DNA from: Neoarius graeffei
Taxonomy: Eukaryota; Chordata; Actinopteri; Siluriformes; Ariidae
Direction of reading: 5' to 3'
Assembly: GCF_027579695.1 (NCBI RefSeq)
Contig: NC_083582.1
Span: 4,772,378 to 4,836,377 of the forward strand
Length of the DNA: 64,000 nucleotides
Part shown: positions 35,693 through 46,831 of the stretch, in pieces
Layout of the letters: each line of letters starts with the position of its first letter
Position numbering within the stretch: the first letter of the stretch is position 1
Translations under genes and position numbers: made by a program
The notes under the pieces: model-generated
Databases searched by the model: none
What the model saw: only the letters and a program-made list of their open reading frames with translations
What the model was told of the DNA's origin: nothing

Positions 35693-35699
35693 GTCATGT

Positions 35700-36131
35700 C
35701 TGGCTATGCAAATATTAACTAATGCAAGTTAAATTAGCTGATACCACAACACACAGAATAAAAGCACACACATCCACGGTTTAACCGACAGCAAAATTTG
35801 ATAACGTGCATTTTTATTAAACTAATTTGAAGTGGTCATTGATTGTGTAACACGCCATTTGTGTTGGCGTGTATGTGTTATTCAGGCCGCTGCTACAGGT
35901 ATGGTGCCAGAATTTTCTTCTCTTGTGGCTGAGGGCTGATCAGTACCTCGAGGTGTTAAGAAGTTTTAGTTGTAGGTATTAGTCAATTTTCATGAGTTAA
36001 TTGATATGGACTCATTGTATGGGCTCTCAAACATTATTTCAGCTGAATTGTTGAAGAAAACCATTAAGAAAGGAATGTTTCTTGACGTTTTTGAAGAAAA
36101 CCAACATTACCTTATGTGAGCACTGAAAGTA
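35700..36131. other. Intronic stretch, nothing recognised
   Basis: No ORF or repeat family identified. Confidence 0.45.
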
Positions 36132-38214
36132 CAGTACTGTGCAAAAGTCTTAGGCACCCTGTTTTTTTTTCCATGCAAAGTTTATCAATTTTTATTTTAT
36201 GACTTCTACATACTGTACATTATCGAGTCAAAATGTTACAGAAACATTTTCCAAATGTTCGAGGGTTTTTTTTTCTTTTCAAAATAACATTAAAGCAGCA
36301 TATTTCATCCATAAGAGAGCACTTTTCAGATGAAAAAAGAAAATATAATGAAGGCTACTGGAAAATTTTTGGTGCAAAATGAAGAAGTGAGTGTGACAGT
36401 CAAAGTGCCCAGAAGAACTGTGGCTGGTTCTGTAAGATGCTCAGTAAAACCTATAGATCATTTCCACATAAAACTGCACTCACTGGACCTCAGACTAAAG
36501 CAAAGGGTCATCTCACACCAAATATCGACTTTGTTTCATTTATTATGGCTCAGTGATTACTGTTTATAGTATTTTTTTAATGTTAAACCATTTAATTTCA
36601 TTATTTTAAGCCATTTTTCATCGACAGCATTTCTTTACATGTGCCTCAGACTTTTGTACAGGACTCAGTGGCGGCTGGTAGTCTTTCAAACAGGGGAGGC
36701 TGGTCGGTTACGATATTTCCAGATTTTAAAAGAAAAAACATCAATTTTTCCCATACTCTTGCCTCTGATCTGGCTGATTGTTGGCAGGGTCACAAACTGT
36801 GAAATAACAGGTTCTTTTGGCCCATTAGACTACTGTCCAATATACATGATGGTGGTGTTTGGGGGGGGGTATATTTTAACATTTTATATTTTAAAATTGT
36901 GGCATGTTGTTTAAAAATTGATCATTATTGAAAGCAGCTCTTTGTGAGGAACCTCAGCAGTAACAGCAGAGTGTTCTGGAATAGGCACAAGCACTGACCT
37001 TGGGGAGCCAAACATAGAGCTGGGTGCCACACATTTCATTCAATGACACTTTCCCTATATTTTACTGATTTTGACTGAGAAATGTTTTATTGACAATTTT
37101 GATAACCCTTCACTTTTAATCCAGGTCTGTAGTGTGAAATGTTCTCGGCTGTGTTTCTGTTTAAAAATGTTTTCCAAATTGTAGCTGTGTTTAATTCATA
37201 TCCAGAAAAATATATATTCCAATATAATATACTCAGCATAAACATTTTAAATAGATTCTATATTTTTGGTCCATCCATGACATATTACTAAAGTAGCCTA
37301 TTTACTGTTGTTGATGTGGGTCACGTGCTGTTAGCCAATTCACTTTCTCATACCAGGAGAGCTGAAAGGAACAAGTATTATTCCCTACCTTTTTCACCAA
37401 GTCAATTTGAGGCGTTGGTCTACCCTGCTCTTTAATTTTAATTTTTTCCTCGAAAGGAAGACTGGCAAATGGCTTCGCCAAAATTAAATCAGCAATGCTT
37501 GGCATCCGTGCGCAGCTTTCTTGCTAGCTGACTAGCCCCCTCAAGTTCAAGTTCAGTCACTCAAATAAACAAAATTTCTGGAACTAAGATAGCAAACTTG
37601 ACAACACTATATTTACACTTTATTTACAATGAAAATATATACAAACTAAAAAAGCTGGTAGAAACCGTATGTAATGAATGAAATCGAAATGTAAGCTGAT
37701 CTCTTACAATACACCACAGCACTTGCGAATCCGCATGGGACTGAACTGAGATTCACCGCTGCCTGTCTATATTTGAAACGAGCTGTCAATCAAAGAAAAT
37801 ATCCGGCCGCTTTCACCAATCACCAGTCTCCTCGCGGAAACTGCCATGTCCCTCCCACTGTGAGGCTCGGAGTCCGTGGGCGGGCGTTTTCACAGTATTT
37901 GTCCAATAATCATCTTGCATTTTGAGATTGAAAAGCGCATAGCTCCCAAATGCCATTGAAGTGCACTGAGGCTGGGCTGCATCGTGCTGTCACAAGGGGG
38001 AGAAACTCACGCACACATTAAAGTTATAAAGGAATGATTTCGCACTGTAGTGGGTTGAGCACATATATTTCTATGATTCTGGATCTGAAATAGCAATGTT
38101 ATAAGGTCGGCTATAACATAAGCCTAGCGCAATTCATCCTACACGATGTTCGTCATTTTTAGAGGAGGCTGAGCCTCCCTCATTGTCTTAGAGCAATCGC
38201 CCGTGACAGGACTG
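36132..38214 (+). mobile_element. Tc1-like MITE split by a hAT element (parts 36132-36665 and 38206-38214)
   Basis: Terminal repeat CAGTACTGTGCAAAAGTCTT at the left; the right end GACTTTTGTACAGGACTG is completed only after the hAT insert is removed. TA flanks both ends (36130-36131 and 38215-38216). A homologous copy in the opposite orientation is at 39480-40068. Confidence 0.8.
36666..38205. mobile_element. hAT-type non-autonomous element, copy 1
   Basis: Begins CAGTGGCGGCTGGT and ends ATCGCCCGTG, with the 8-bp duplication ACAGGACT (36658-36665 and 38206-38213). Sub-terminal GGGGAGGCTG and GAGGCTGAGCCTCC resemble the copy at 54315-55743. No transposase. Confidence 0.9.
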
Positions 38215-38216
38215 TA

Positions 38217-38521
38217 GTTGTTTTTACATTGTTTTAAAAAATACATGGTTTTGAATTCATATTTGAGATCTTTTATTGCAATGTGAAGATGAGCTGAAGA
38301 CAACTAACATTAATGCAGTGGACATGTACGTTTTGCAACTTTGCATGTGAAAATAGAGATATAAGCATTATAGACTGAAACATGGGGATTACACAAGAAC
38401 ATCGCAACACCATGTCTTCATAGAGCGCCTCTGCACATTTAAATCCTTCAATACACTGAAGGTACGTCCATCTACAGTGCGTTCCCAGATCAGTGACAAT
38501 CTTAGTGATGCCACAGACCAT
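38217..38521. other. Intronic stretch, nothing recognised
   Basis: No ORF or repeat identified between two elements. Confidence 0.4.
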
Positions 38522-38953
38522 CCCTGTGTCTGAAATCACTCACTCATTCACTACTCCCTACTCACCATATAGGGAATTACTATATAGAGGACTATATAGC
38601 GAGCTCATTGGTAACATGAAAAAAACACTTTGGGACACTACTCCTCCACACCATTATTTACGTCATTACTGTTGCACAATTAAAACGTGCCAGATCAGTC
38701 GGCTGGTGGGTTTTCAAAATAATAAATACATACGTGTGTTTTTGTGATAAAACCATATTATACTGAGCGCATTTCCCACATTAATAAATACAAAGTACCT
38801 GCAGCTTTCAGTTCTTTTAAATCAAGGCTGAATACTTTTTCTTCTTTGCCGCTGGCTTTTGTTAAATCACATTTGAGGCTTTTGATTTGATTTCTTTTGA
38901 TTTATTTCTATAGTCCACTATATAGTGAGTAGGGAGTGATTTCAGACACAGGG
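38522..38953. mobile_element. 432-bp MITE
   Basis: Perfect short inverted ends CCCTGTGTCTGAAATCACTC and its inverse; CAT on both sides. Sub-terminal TACTCCCTACTCACCATATA also recurs inverted as TATATAGTGAGTAGGGAGTG. Confidence 0.85.
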
Positions 38954-39479
38954 CATGTTTTCGATTGCTAACTTTGTGAATTTGAAGAGTCATGCACTGA
39001 AAAATCATTTTTTTTCTTCACATTTCCGTATACACGTTCAGATGGGCCAAAATGTCCAGTGCCCCGAGCAGGATTGTCATTTTGAAACTAATCATTTTGA
39101 TATCACATTTAATGCCAACAAAAGCAGGAGCCGTGAGGGCTGAAAGCTGCACAGAAAGTTCCAGTTTAAACCAGGAATTTTGACACATACTGAATGTGGT
39201 GGAAGTTGTTCAAACTGAAAATGAAGGAGACGCAGAAGGCACTGATCTTCAAGACATGGATTTTCATTCTAACAGTACTAAAGACCTGCAGTGCTCACCT
39301 GAGTATAACTTGGCAGACTTTCTGCTTAGAATGCAGACAACACTTAACATACCTCAGCATGCATTACAAGATGTAACATAATACAGCAAATAAACCAGAT
39401 AATTGACGTGTCTAAACATTTGGTTTTGGTGGGGAACTGTCTTTTCCTCTGGAAATACTGTAGATTAACTTTTCTTTCA
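38954..39479. other. Intronic stretch, nothing firm
   Basis: Short frames around 38985-39380 (for example CSPEYNLADFLLRMQTTLNI) might be a remnant of a transposon protein, but no family could be named. Confidence 0.3.
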
Positions 39480-40068
39480 CTGTGCAAAAGTCTTAGGCAC
39501 ATAGAAAGAAATGCTGTCGACCAAAAACAACGTAAAAAATAATTAAATGAAATGTTTCAACATACAAAAATACTATAAACAGTAATCATTAAGCCATAAT
39601 AAATGACACAGTCAATATTTGGTGTGAGATGAAATTTCCTTTGCTTTAAAAAAAATATATCCGTCTCAGGTCCAGTGAGTGCAGTTTTATGCGGAAATGA
39701 TCTGTAGGTTTTACTGAGCATCTTACAGAACCAGCCACAGTTCTTCTGGACACTTTGACTGTCACACTCACTTCTTCATTTTACACCAAAAAAAGTAGCC
39801 TTCATTATGTTTTCTTTTTTAATCTGAAAAGTGCTCTATTATGGAATATGCTGCTCAGACACATTACAAACTTTTTTTTCCCCCTGTAACATTTAATATT
39901 GTGCTGGAAAAAAATTGAACATTCGGACTCTAAAATGTTTCTGTAATGTTTTGACTCGAGAATATAGAAGTCATAAAATAGAAATCTATAAGAAAGTTTG
40001 TATAAAAACAAACAAACAAACAAACAAACAAACAAACAATAGGGGGCTAAGACTTTTGCACAGTACTG
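39480..40068 (-). mobile_element. Tc1-like MITE, second copy
   Basis: Inverted relative to 36132-36665 and homologous along its length. Ends: TGTGCAAAAGTCTTAGGCAC at the left and GACTTTTGCACAGTACTG at the right, with TA at 40069-40070. Contains an (AAAC)n run at 40007-40038. Confidence 0.8.
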
Positions 40069-40070
40069 TA

Positions 40071-40740
40071 TTTCATGTCTATATGAAAGTAGAACATTGG
40101 TGGATCTTTTTGTTGTGTGTTTTTTTTAATGGAAAGTGTACTTTTTATGAAACCTAACTGTCACAGAGCCAGGACGCCAGTTATAATGCTAAAAAGTGAA
40201 AAACTCTTCAGGTAGACTGTGAAATTTTTAATTTTTTTTAATAAGAAAGTACTTCTGATGAATAATGCTTTGTTGTACTTACTTCATTTTTCTAAGGCAT
40301 AAGTTTCCTGAATTCGGTTACATATGCAATGTGACTTTTTTGTAACTCTCATTAACTTGGGCCATACAAGATGGCAATACTTAGAAATGACAATTTACGT
40401 GTACATGCAATTTAAAATAAACTTAAACAGTAGTCATAAAGAGACCTAACTTGAAGGTAATGGTTGTATTTACTTAACTGTTTCAAGGTAACCAGCTTCC
40501 TCGACTCTTTTCCTAGAATCGTGAGATTTGAACAGATGAACTTATCAAATTTTACAGTGTAAACATTTTCCTGAACATGCGTGTACCATACTTCTTATCC
40601 ATCTGTTTATCTACTGTACATTTGTTACTAATATTTATTTCCACAGACCTGTTTTTGTACATATTTAGCTTACTTTTAATGATTTTAGGATTATTAGTGC
40701 ATCCAGCCGACAGGTGATGAGTTTATGCCATCATTTGTCA
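40071..40740. other. Intronic stretch, nothing recognised
   Basis: AT-rich, no ORF. Confidence 0.45.
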
Positions 40741-40767
40741 TCTGTTGTCCATCCGTCATCATCCACA

Positions 40768-41085
40768 TTTCACGAAAATCGCTTCTTCTCCCTCAATTCT
40801 TCACCAATTTTGATTCTTTTTAGCAGGTAGGTAGGTCTTCCTGGGGTGCATATAGCTTCTACCCAGATTTGCATAATTGCAATTAATAATGAAGATATGG
40901 AGTAATTAATCAATCCCTAATGAGCAGTTTCCACACAAATCGCTTCTTCTCCCTCAATTCTTCACCAATTTTGATTCTTTCTGGTATGAAAGTAGGGGAA
41001 CCTAGGGTGCATGTAACTTCTACACAGATTTGCTTCATTACAATTATTAATGAAGTTATGGACTAATTAAGCCTTAATGAGCAGT
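40768..41085. repeat. Direct duplication of about 160 bp
   Basis: The segment containing AATCGCTTCTTCTCCCTCAA, CACCAATTTTGATTCTTT and a following GGTGCAT...CTTCTA...AGATTTGC stretch occurs twice, at about 40768-40928 and 40932-41085. Confidence 0.85.
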
Positions 41086-41157
41086 TCAAATAACCAAATT
41101 GCTTTTCTGAATGAGATTAAAAGTATGACGAATGTATAAACACTCCTGATATATATA

Positions 41158-41161
<4 letters not shown>

Positions 41162-41190
<29 letters not shown>

Positions 41191-41212
41191 TGTATGTGTG
41201 TGTGTGTGTGTG
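41162..41212. repeat. (TATG)n/(TG)n microsatellite at the chat exon acceptor
   Basis: TATG repeats run into TG repeats and end 3 bases before the predicted exon start (AAG|ACTGAC). Confidence 0.95.
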
Positions 41213-41254
41213 AAGACTGACTTACCGTACCAGCGTCTGGATCATCGTGTGAAG

Positions 41255-41293
41255 ATGCCTGTGCTGGAGAAAAAAACATCCAAAGACAGCAAT
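41255..41293 (+). CDS. chat: Choline acetyltransferase, first coding exon
   Basis: ChAT transfers the acetyl group of acetyl-CoA to choline in cholinergic neurons. This exon encodes MPVLEKKTSKDSN and ends AAT|GTAAGC in phase 0. Mammalian ChAT begins MPILEKVPQKM, so the start is well supported. The exon probably begins at 41216 after AAG. The 39 bases before the ATG are in frame and open, so a longer N-terminus from an upstream exon is possible, as in the human 83-kDa form. It continues with the exon at 54095. The intervening 12.8-kb intron is filled with minisatellite and mobile DNA. Confidence 0.85.
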
Positions 41294-41518
41294 GTAAGCA
41301 TAATATCATCATCATCATCTCAGACAGCTTCATTTCACTATAGTGTATAGCATATTCATTATTTTGCATTTTTTCTCATCTTATTTTTTGTCCTGTTATA
41401 GTTACAATATGACATGGATTGATTTAGAACTTTACAGTTTTGACTGGATCTACTCTGGAAGCTACATAATAAAAAAAATAAAATAAAAAATAAACCCTCA
41501 GAAAAAAAAATAAATACG

Positions 41519-41652
41519 TAAAACCTAGTGAAAAGCACTCAGTGGGCTTTTTATTTGATCAGATCCAACTAATGAATCGATCCACTGCTTTACTTTACTT
41601 TGTATTATTCATCTGGGAAAGAACCTGTACAATGATACACACTCCAGAGATG
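41519..41652. repeat. Dispersed direct repeat, copy 1
   Basis: About 130 bases including GTGAAAAGCACTCAGTGGGC and TTATTTGATCAGATCCAACT, repeated at 42160-42292 with few differences. Confidence 0.9.
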
Positions 41653-42159
41653 CCCCTCAGTGATGTCACCTGACAACTCGGAAGTGTGTAACCGTCGTGT
41701 CATGCAAGAGAAGGAGGAACAGCAAGGAGTGGATTTTATTAAACAAGCTAAAATCAACATCGTCAGTGATGTGCACACTCGATCCCTTCAAGCGCCCAGT
41801 TTCAATGAAACAAATCAAATTTTATAATATTCAGTCATTCAAAACCAGCGCTGCTGAATTCTGGACTCTGGCCAGAAGCCGTTGATTAATGCTCTAAAAC
41901 AGCAGCTCTGACAGCAGTGCAGGTTTACAGTAATGCGCTCATTACAATGTGTTATCGTTTCTATAGTAACAGCTCATTCACAGGGACTCGTACAGCGAAA
42001 GTGTGACTCGTAATAAACAAATTAAAGAACATGAAATCATTGATTTGAGGTTAATGAATATGTGTTATAAACAGTAGCTGAAGCAGTGTGTGGGGGGGTT
42101 GTTAGCATTACAGATGTGGTGTGTGTAAAACAGTGTTTGGCATTTAAAAAATCAATACG
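41653..42159. other. Intronic stretch between the direct repeats
   Basis: No ORF or known repeat. 42293-42780, on the other side of copy 2, is likewise without features. Confidence 0.4.
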
Positions 42160-42292
42160 TAAAACCCAGTGAAAAGCACTCAGTGGGCTTTTTATTTGAT
42201 CAGATCCAACTAATGAATAGATCCACTGCTTTATGTTACTTTGTATTATTCATCTGGGAAAGAACCTGTACAATGATACACATTCCAGATGT
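42160..42292. repeat. Dispersed direct repeat, copy 2
   Basis: Second copy of 41519-41652, 640 bases downstream. Confidence 0.9.
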
Positions 42293-42784
42293 TCTCAATC
42301 AACACGGTTCCTGCTAATAGTGCAGAAGAAGTGAGAAAACCACATCAGGACAAGAGAAGTATGTGGGTGTTAGTGCTGGAACAGTGGCAGTGAAGGAAAT
42401 AAAGATCATGTAGAAACACGACATGCTTTAGTAACACCTACAGTTGGGAAAGGGGGGCATTAAGGCCCCACACTTTAAAAAAAAAAAATTATATGGTATA
42501 AATAATGTAACTTTATTAACAGCGTAATAGAACAAACACATCATTAGAAATTAACTGGCATCAAAGCCAATGATAAAAGCGCAACAGCTTTCCAACACAA
42601 CAGTGTTTTTACAGTAGAGCCAATTCCCCACCGGTGTAGGGCAACGAACCCCCAGTCTAACTGTCAGTTTCTATTTCATTTTACTGGGTTCAGTTTTCAC
42701 ACATTCCTATCATCTCCTGAGAAATCTGTAATAATGTCCAACATACTGGGGATTAAATCCAAGTATTTTCAATGTAGTAGGGCT

Positions 42785-44146
42785 GAATACCCCATAGGGC
42801 ATAACCACCACCACCCCAATACCCCACAGGGCATAACCCCCCAATACCCCACAGGGCATAACCCCCCCAATACCCCCCAATACCCACAGGGCATAACCAC
42901 CCCCCAATACCCCACAGGGCATAACCACCCCCCAATACCCCACAGGGCATAACCCCCCCAATACCCCACAGGGCATAACCACCCCCCAATACCCCACAGG
43001 GCATAACCACCCCCCAATACCCCACAGGGCATAACCACCCCCCAATACCCCACAGGGCATAACCACCCCCCAATACCCCACAGGGCATAACCCCCCCAAA
43101 ACCCCACAGGGCATAACCCCCCCAAAACCCCACAGGGCATAACCCCCCCAATACCTCACAGGGCATAACCCCCCAATACCTCACAGGGCATAACCACCCC
43201 CCAATACCCCACAGGGCATAACCCCCCCAATACCCCACAGGGCATAACCACCCCCCAATACCCCACAGGGCATAACCACCCCCCAATACCCCACAGGGCA
43301 TAACCCCCCCAAAACCCCACAGGGCATAACCCCCCCAAAACCCCACAGGGCATAACCCCCTCCAATACCTCACAGGGCATAACCCCCCCAATACCTCACA
43401 GGGCATAACCCCCCAATACCTCACAGGGCATAGCCACCCCTAATACCCCACAGGGCATAGCCACCCCCAATACCCCACAGGGCATAGCCACCCCCCAATA
43501 CCCCACAGGGCATAACCCCCCCAATAGCCCACAGGGCATAACCCCCCCATATCCCACAGGGCATAACCCCCACAATACCCTACAGGGCATAACCCCCACA
43601 ATACCCTACAGGGCATAACCCCCCATACCCCACAGGGCATAACCCCCCCAATACCCCACAGGGCATAACCCCCCCAATAACCCACAGGGTATAACCGCCC
43701 CCAAAACCCCACAAACCATAACCCCCCAATACCCCACAGGGCATAACCCCCCCAATACCCCACAGGGCATAACCCCCCCCCATATCCCACAGGGCATAAC
43801 CGCCCCCAAAACCCCACAAACCATAACCCCCCAATACCCCACAGGGCATAACCCCCCTAATACCCCACAGGGCATAACCCCCACAATACCCTACAGGGCA
43901 TAACCCCCCATACCCCACAGGGCATAACCCCACCATACCCATACCCCACAGGGTATAACCCCCCCAATACCCCACAGAGCATAACTCCCCCCAAATACCC
44001 CACAGAATATAACCTCCCCAATATCCCACAAGGCATAACCCCCCCCAAAATACCCTACAGAGTATAACCCCCCAGTACCCCACAGGGCATAACCACCCTC
44101 AAAACCACACAAACCATAACCCCCCCAATACCCCACAGGGGTATTG
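42785..44146. repeat. C-rich minisatellite, left block (unit about 26 bp)
   Basis: Tandem units of AATACCCCACAGGGCATAAC plus a C6-C8 run. Unit length varies from about 24 to 29. Variants such as CAGAGTATAACCTCC cluster at the right end. Long Gly/Trp/Leu-rich ORFs on the minus strand are products of the repeat, not genes. The minus strand has regularly spaced runs of six or more G. Confidence 0.95.
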
Positions 44147-44323
44147 GCATCTTGTTCAGGGATCCTTTCTGCTCTTGTTCTCCCTCTTTGTATAGGGTGT
44201 GGTCACTGGGAAGACACACAAACACAGGTTAATTGCTCTCAGGTGTAGTGATTCTGCCACTTACCTTCCCTGACTCTGCCCTCCTGTCACAGACTGGAGC
44301 TTGACCACGCCCCCGCTGCCACA
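44147..44323 (-). repeat. Truncated 3' LTR of gypsy copy 1
   Basis: Aligns with 48692-48868; the terminal 127 bases of the LTR are absent and replaced by minisatellite. The TATA-like box reads CTATACAAAG on the minus strand. Confidence 0.88.
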
Positions 44324-45052
44324 TACCCCCACCACCCGACTCAGGCTGGGCGGCCATCCGGCCTGCAGCCGACTCCCCCCCTTGATGTGAGAGGAAGTCC
44401 ACCACGCCCATCTGTGCCCCCGGCCTGTGGACCACCTTGAAATTAAAGGGTTGGAGTGCCAGATACCAATGGGTGATCCACGCGTTGGCATCCTTCATGC
44501 GGTGGAGCCACTGGAGGGGCGTGTGGTCCGAACAGAGGGTGAAAGGGTGCCCCAGCAGGTAGTACCGGAGGGCGAGGACCACCCACTTGATGGCCAGACA
44601 CTCTTTCTCTATGGTGCTGAAGCGCCCCTCATGCACTGACAGCTTCCTGCTGATATACAGGATGGGGCTGTCCTCCCCCTCCACCTCCTGGGACAAAACC
44701 GCCCCCAGCCCTCTGTCCGATGCATCGGTCTGCAACATAAAGGGGAGAGAAAAGTCAGGGGAGTGTAAAAGTGGCCCCCACACAGTGCAGCCTTTACCTC
44801 AGAAAAAGCCCGCTGGCATTGCTCCGTCCACTGGACCAGATCTGGTGCCCCCTTTTTAGTGAGATCAGTCAGCGGGCTGGTGATGTCCGAATAATTAGGT
44901 ATAAACCTACGGTAATAGCCAGCCAGCCCCATGTACTGTCTCACCCCCTTTTTGGTCTTGGGCCTCGGGCAGGCCGCAATTGCTGCCGTCTTATTAATTT
45001 GGGGACGCACCTGCCCGTTGCCCAAGTGGAAGCCCAGATACCGTACTTCCAC
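44229..45052 (-). pseudogene. Gypsy copy 1 RT connection and RNase H
   Basis: Two overlapping frames. 45052-44609 has VRYLGFHLGNGQVRPQINKT and GVRQYMGLAGYYRRFIPNYS (RT thumb/connection). 44783-44229 has LPFMLQTDASDRGLGAVLSQ (RNase H first Asp), STIEKECLAIKW (Glu), LCSDHTPLQWL (Asp) and HRPGAQMGVVDFLS. A frameshift joins them. The last Asp motif reads VVDFLSH, near the usual ADALSR. The frame ends inside the truncated LTR. Confidence 0.88.
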
Positions 45053-45107
45053 CTGCCCAATTGCACACTTCTTTGGGTTGGCTGTGAGCCCCGCTCACCT
45101 CAGTGAC

Positions 45108-46130
45108 CTAAGGATGGCCCTTAGATGTTCGAGGTCCCTCGGCCAGTCGGTAAGCGGCCGCATACGTGGCGTGGGGGCAGAGGACCCTGTCCATCAGCCA
45201 CTGAAATGTAGCGGGCACCCCAAACAGCCCAAAAGGAAGTGTGACGAATTGGTGTAATCCAAACGGCGTGGAAAAGGCCATTTTTTCTCGGGATAGAGGA
45301 GTCAAGGGGATCTGCCAGTATCCCTTTGTCAGATCCAGTGTCAAATAAAAGCGAGCCGTGCCTAGTCGATCGAGCAACTCATCAATCCGAGGCATTGGGT
45401 ACGCATCAAATTTAGACACCGCGTTGACTTTTCTATAGTCCACACAGGACCGGACCGACCCGTTGGCCTTGGGTACCAAGACCACCGGGCTGCTCCAGTC
45501 ACTGTGGGACTCCTTGACAATGCCCATTTTGAGCATGGCCTCGAGTTCTTCCCTAACCACCTTTTTTGTGTGTTCAGGTAGCCTGTAAGGGCGGCTACGT
45601 ACTACCACCCCCGGGGGTGTCTCTATGTGGTGCTCTATGAGGTTAGTGCAACCGGGCAGGGGCAAGAACACATCCGAAAACTCGGTCTGCAACTGGGCGA
45701 CCTCTGCGAGTTGGGTCGGGGAGAGGTGGTCTCCACAGGGGACAGGAGGGATGCTCAACGCCAATGCCCCTTTTTGAACCTCCGGCCCCAGCTCCGCCTT
45801 CTCCGGAACCACCGACACCAATGCCACGGGGACCTCCTCATTCCAGAGTTTAAGCAGATTGAGGTGGTAAATCTGTAGCACCCCACCCCTGTCCGTTCGC
45901 CTCACCCCATAGTCGACGTCCCCGACTCGCCGTGTGACCTCAAAGGGTCCTTGCCACTTGGCGACCAATTTGGAGCTCGATGTGGGCAACAGTACGAGTA
46001 CTTTATCTCCCGGTGCGAACTCTCTAAGGCACGTACCCTTGTTGTACAGGCGGGTTTGCCGTTCTTGGGCCTGCCGCAAATTCTCCTGGGTTAAGTTGGT
46101 GAGGGTGTGGAGTTTTGCGCGCAGGTCCAT
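45108..46130 (-). pseudogene. Gypsy copy 1 integrase C-terminus and reverse transcriptase
   Basis: The N-terminal part has FAPGDKVLVLLPTSSSKLVA followed by KWQGPFEV, the GPY/F module of gypsy integrases. It runs in frame into RT: RPYRLPEHTKKVVREELEAM, GIVKESHSDWSSPVVLVPKA, VDYRKVNAVSKFDAYPMPRI, LTLDLTKGYWQIPL and TPFGLHQFVTLPFGL. The sequence then reads TYAAAYRLAEG where copy 2 has TYAAAYLDD: a 26-bp deletion near 45150 removes the catalytic YLDD and shifts the frame. The GPY/F-to-RT continuity is the direct evidence for the integrase-first order. Confidence 0.93.
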
Positions 46131-46133
46131 AAC

Positions 46134-46806
46134 TTATTGAATTCCGTTTTTGATTTGTGAAGGTCCCTCCTCCCAATTTTCCCGCAGCACATCTAGAATG
46201 CCGCGCGGCTTACACCCACATAATAATTCGAACGGGGAGAACCCCGTGGAGGCTTGGGGGACCTCTCGCACTGAAAACAGCAAGGGCTCGAGCCACTTAT
46301 CCCAATTACGTGTGTCCTCACGTATGAATTTTTTAATTATATTTTTGAGGGTGCGCTTGAACCGTTCAATTAAGCCGTCCATTTGTGGGTGATACACACT
46401 GGTGCAGATCGGCTTAATCCCCAATAACCCATACAGTTCGCGCAGTGTCCGTGACATAAACGTGGTGCCTTGATCAGTCAGAATCTCTTTCGGGATTCCA
46501 ACTCGGGAGATAACGCGGAAGAGCACCTCCGCAATACTGCGTGCTGAGATATTGTGCAGAGGCACTGATTCCGGGTATCGCGTTGCATAGTCCACCAGAA
46601 CTAATATAAAGCGGTACCCTCGTGCTGACCAATCTAATGGCCTGACGAGATCCATCCCAACTCTTTCAAACGGGGTCTCGATTAAAGGTAGAGGGCGCAA
46701 AGGCGCTTTTGGAATGGCTGCTGGATTTACTAACTGGCATTTGCGGCACGCCGTACACCACCTACGAACATCGCCGCAAATCCCCGGCCAATAGAATCAG
46801 GCCATT
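46134..46806 (-). pseudogene. Gypsy copy 1 integrase catalytic core
   Basis: Reads FERVGMDLVRPLDWSARGYR, FILVLVDYATRYPESVPLHN, KEILTDQGTTFMSRTLRELY and CTSVYHPQMDGLIERFKRTL, the DD35E core with Asp, Asp and Glu in place. A stop (TAA) at 46134-46136 separates it from the next frame; copy 2 reads through the homologous site. Confidence 0.9.
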
Positions 46807-46831
46807 ATTTGGGCTAGTGTCTTATCCTGCC

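Noticed and set aside
35288-35722. ORF with KLNNHVCAV repeats
   Set aside because: The repeat comes from a 27-bp minisatellite read on from SINE sequence.
41697-41885. 62-residue ORF
   Set aside because: No homology recognised, no splice context, unique intron sequence between two direct repeats.
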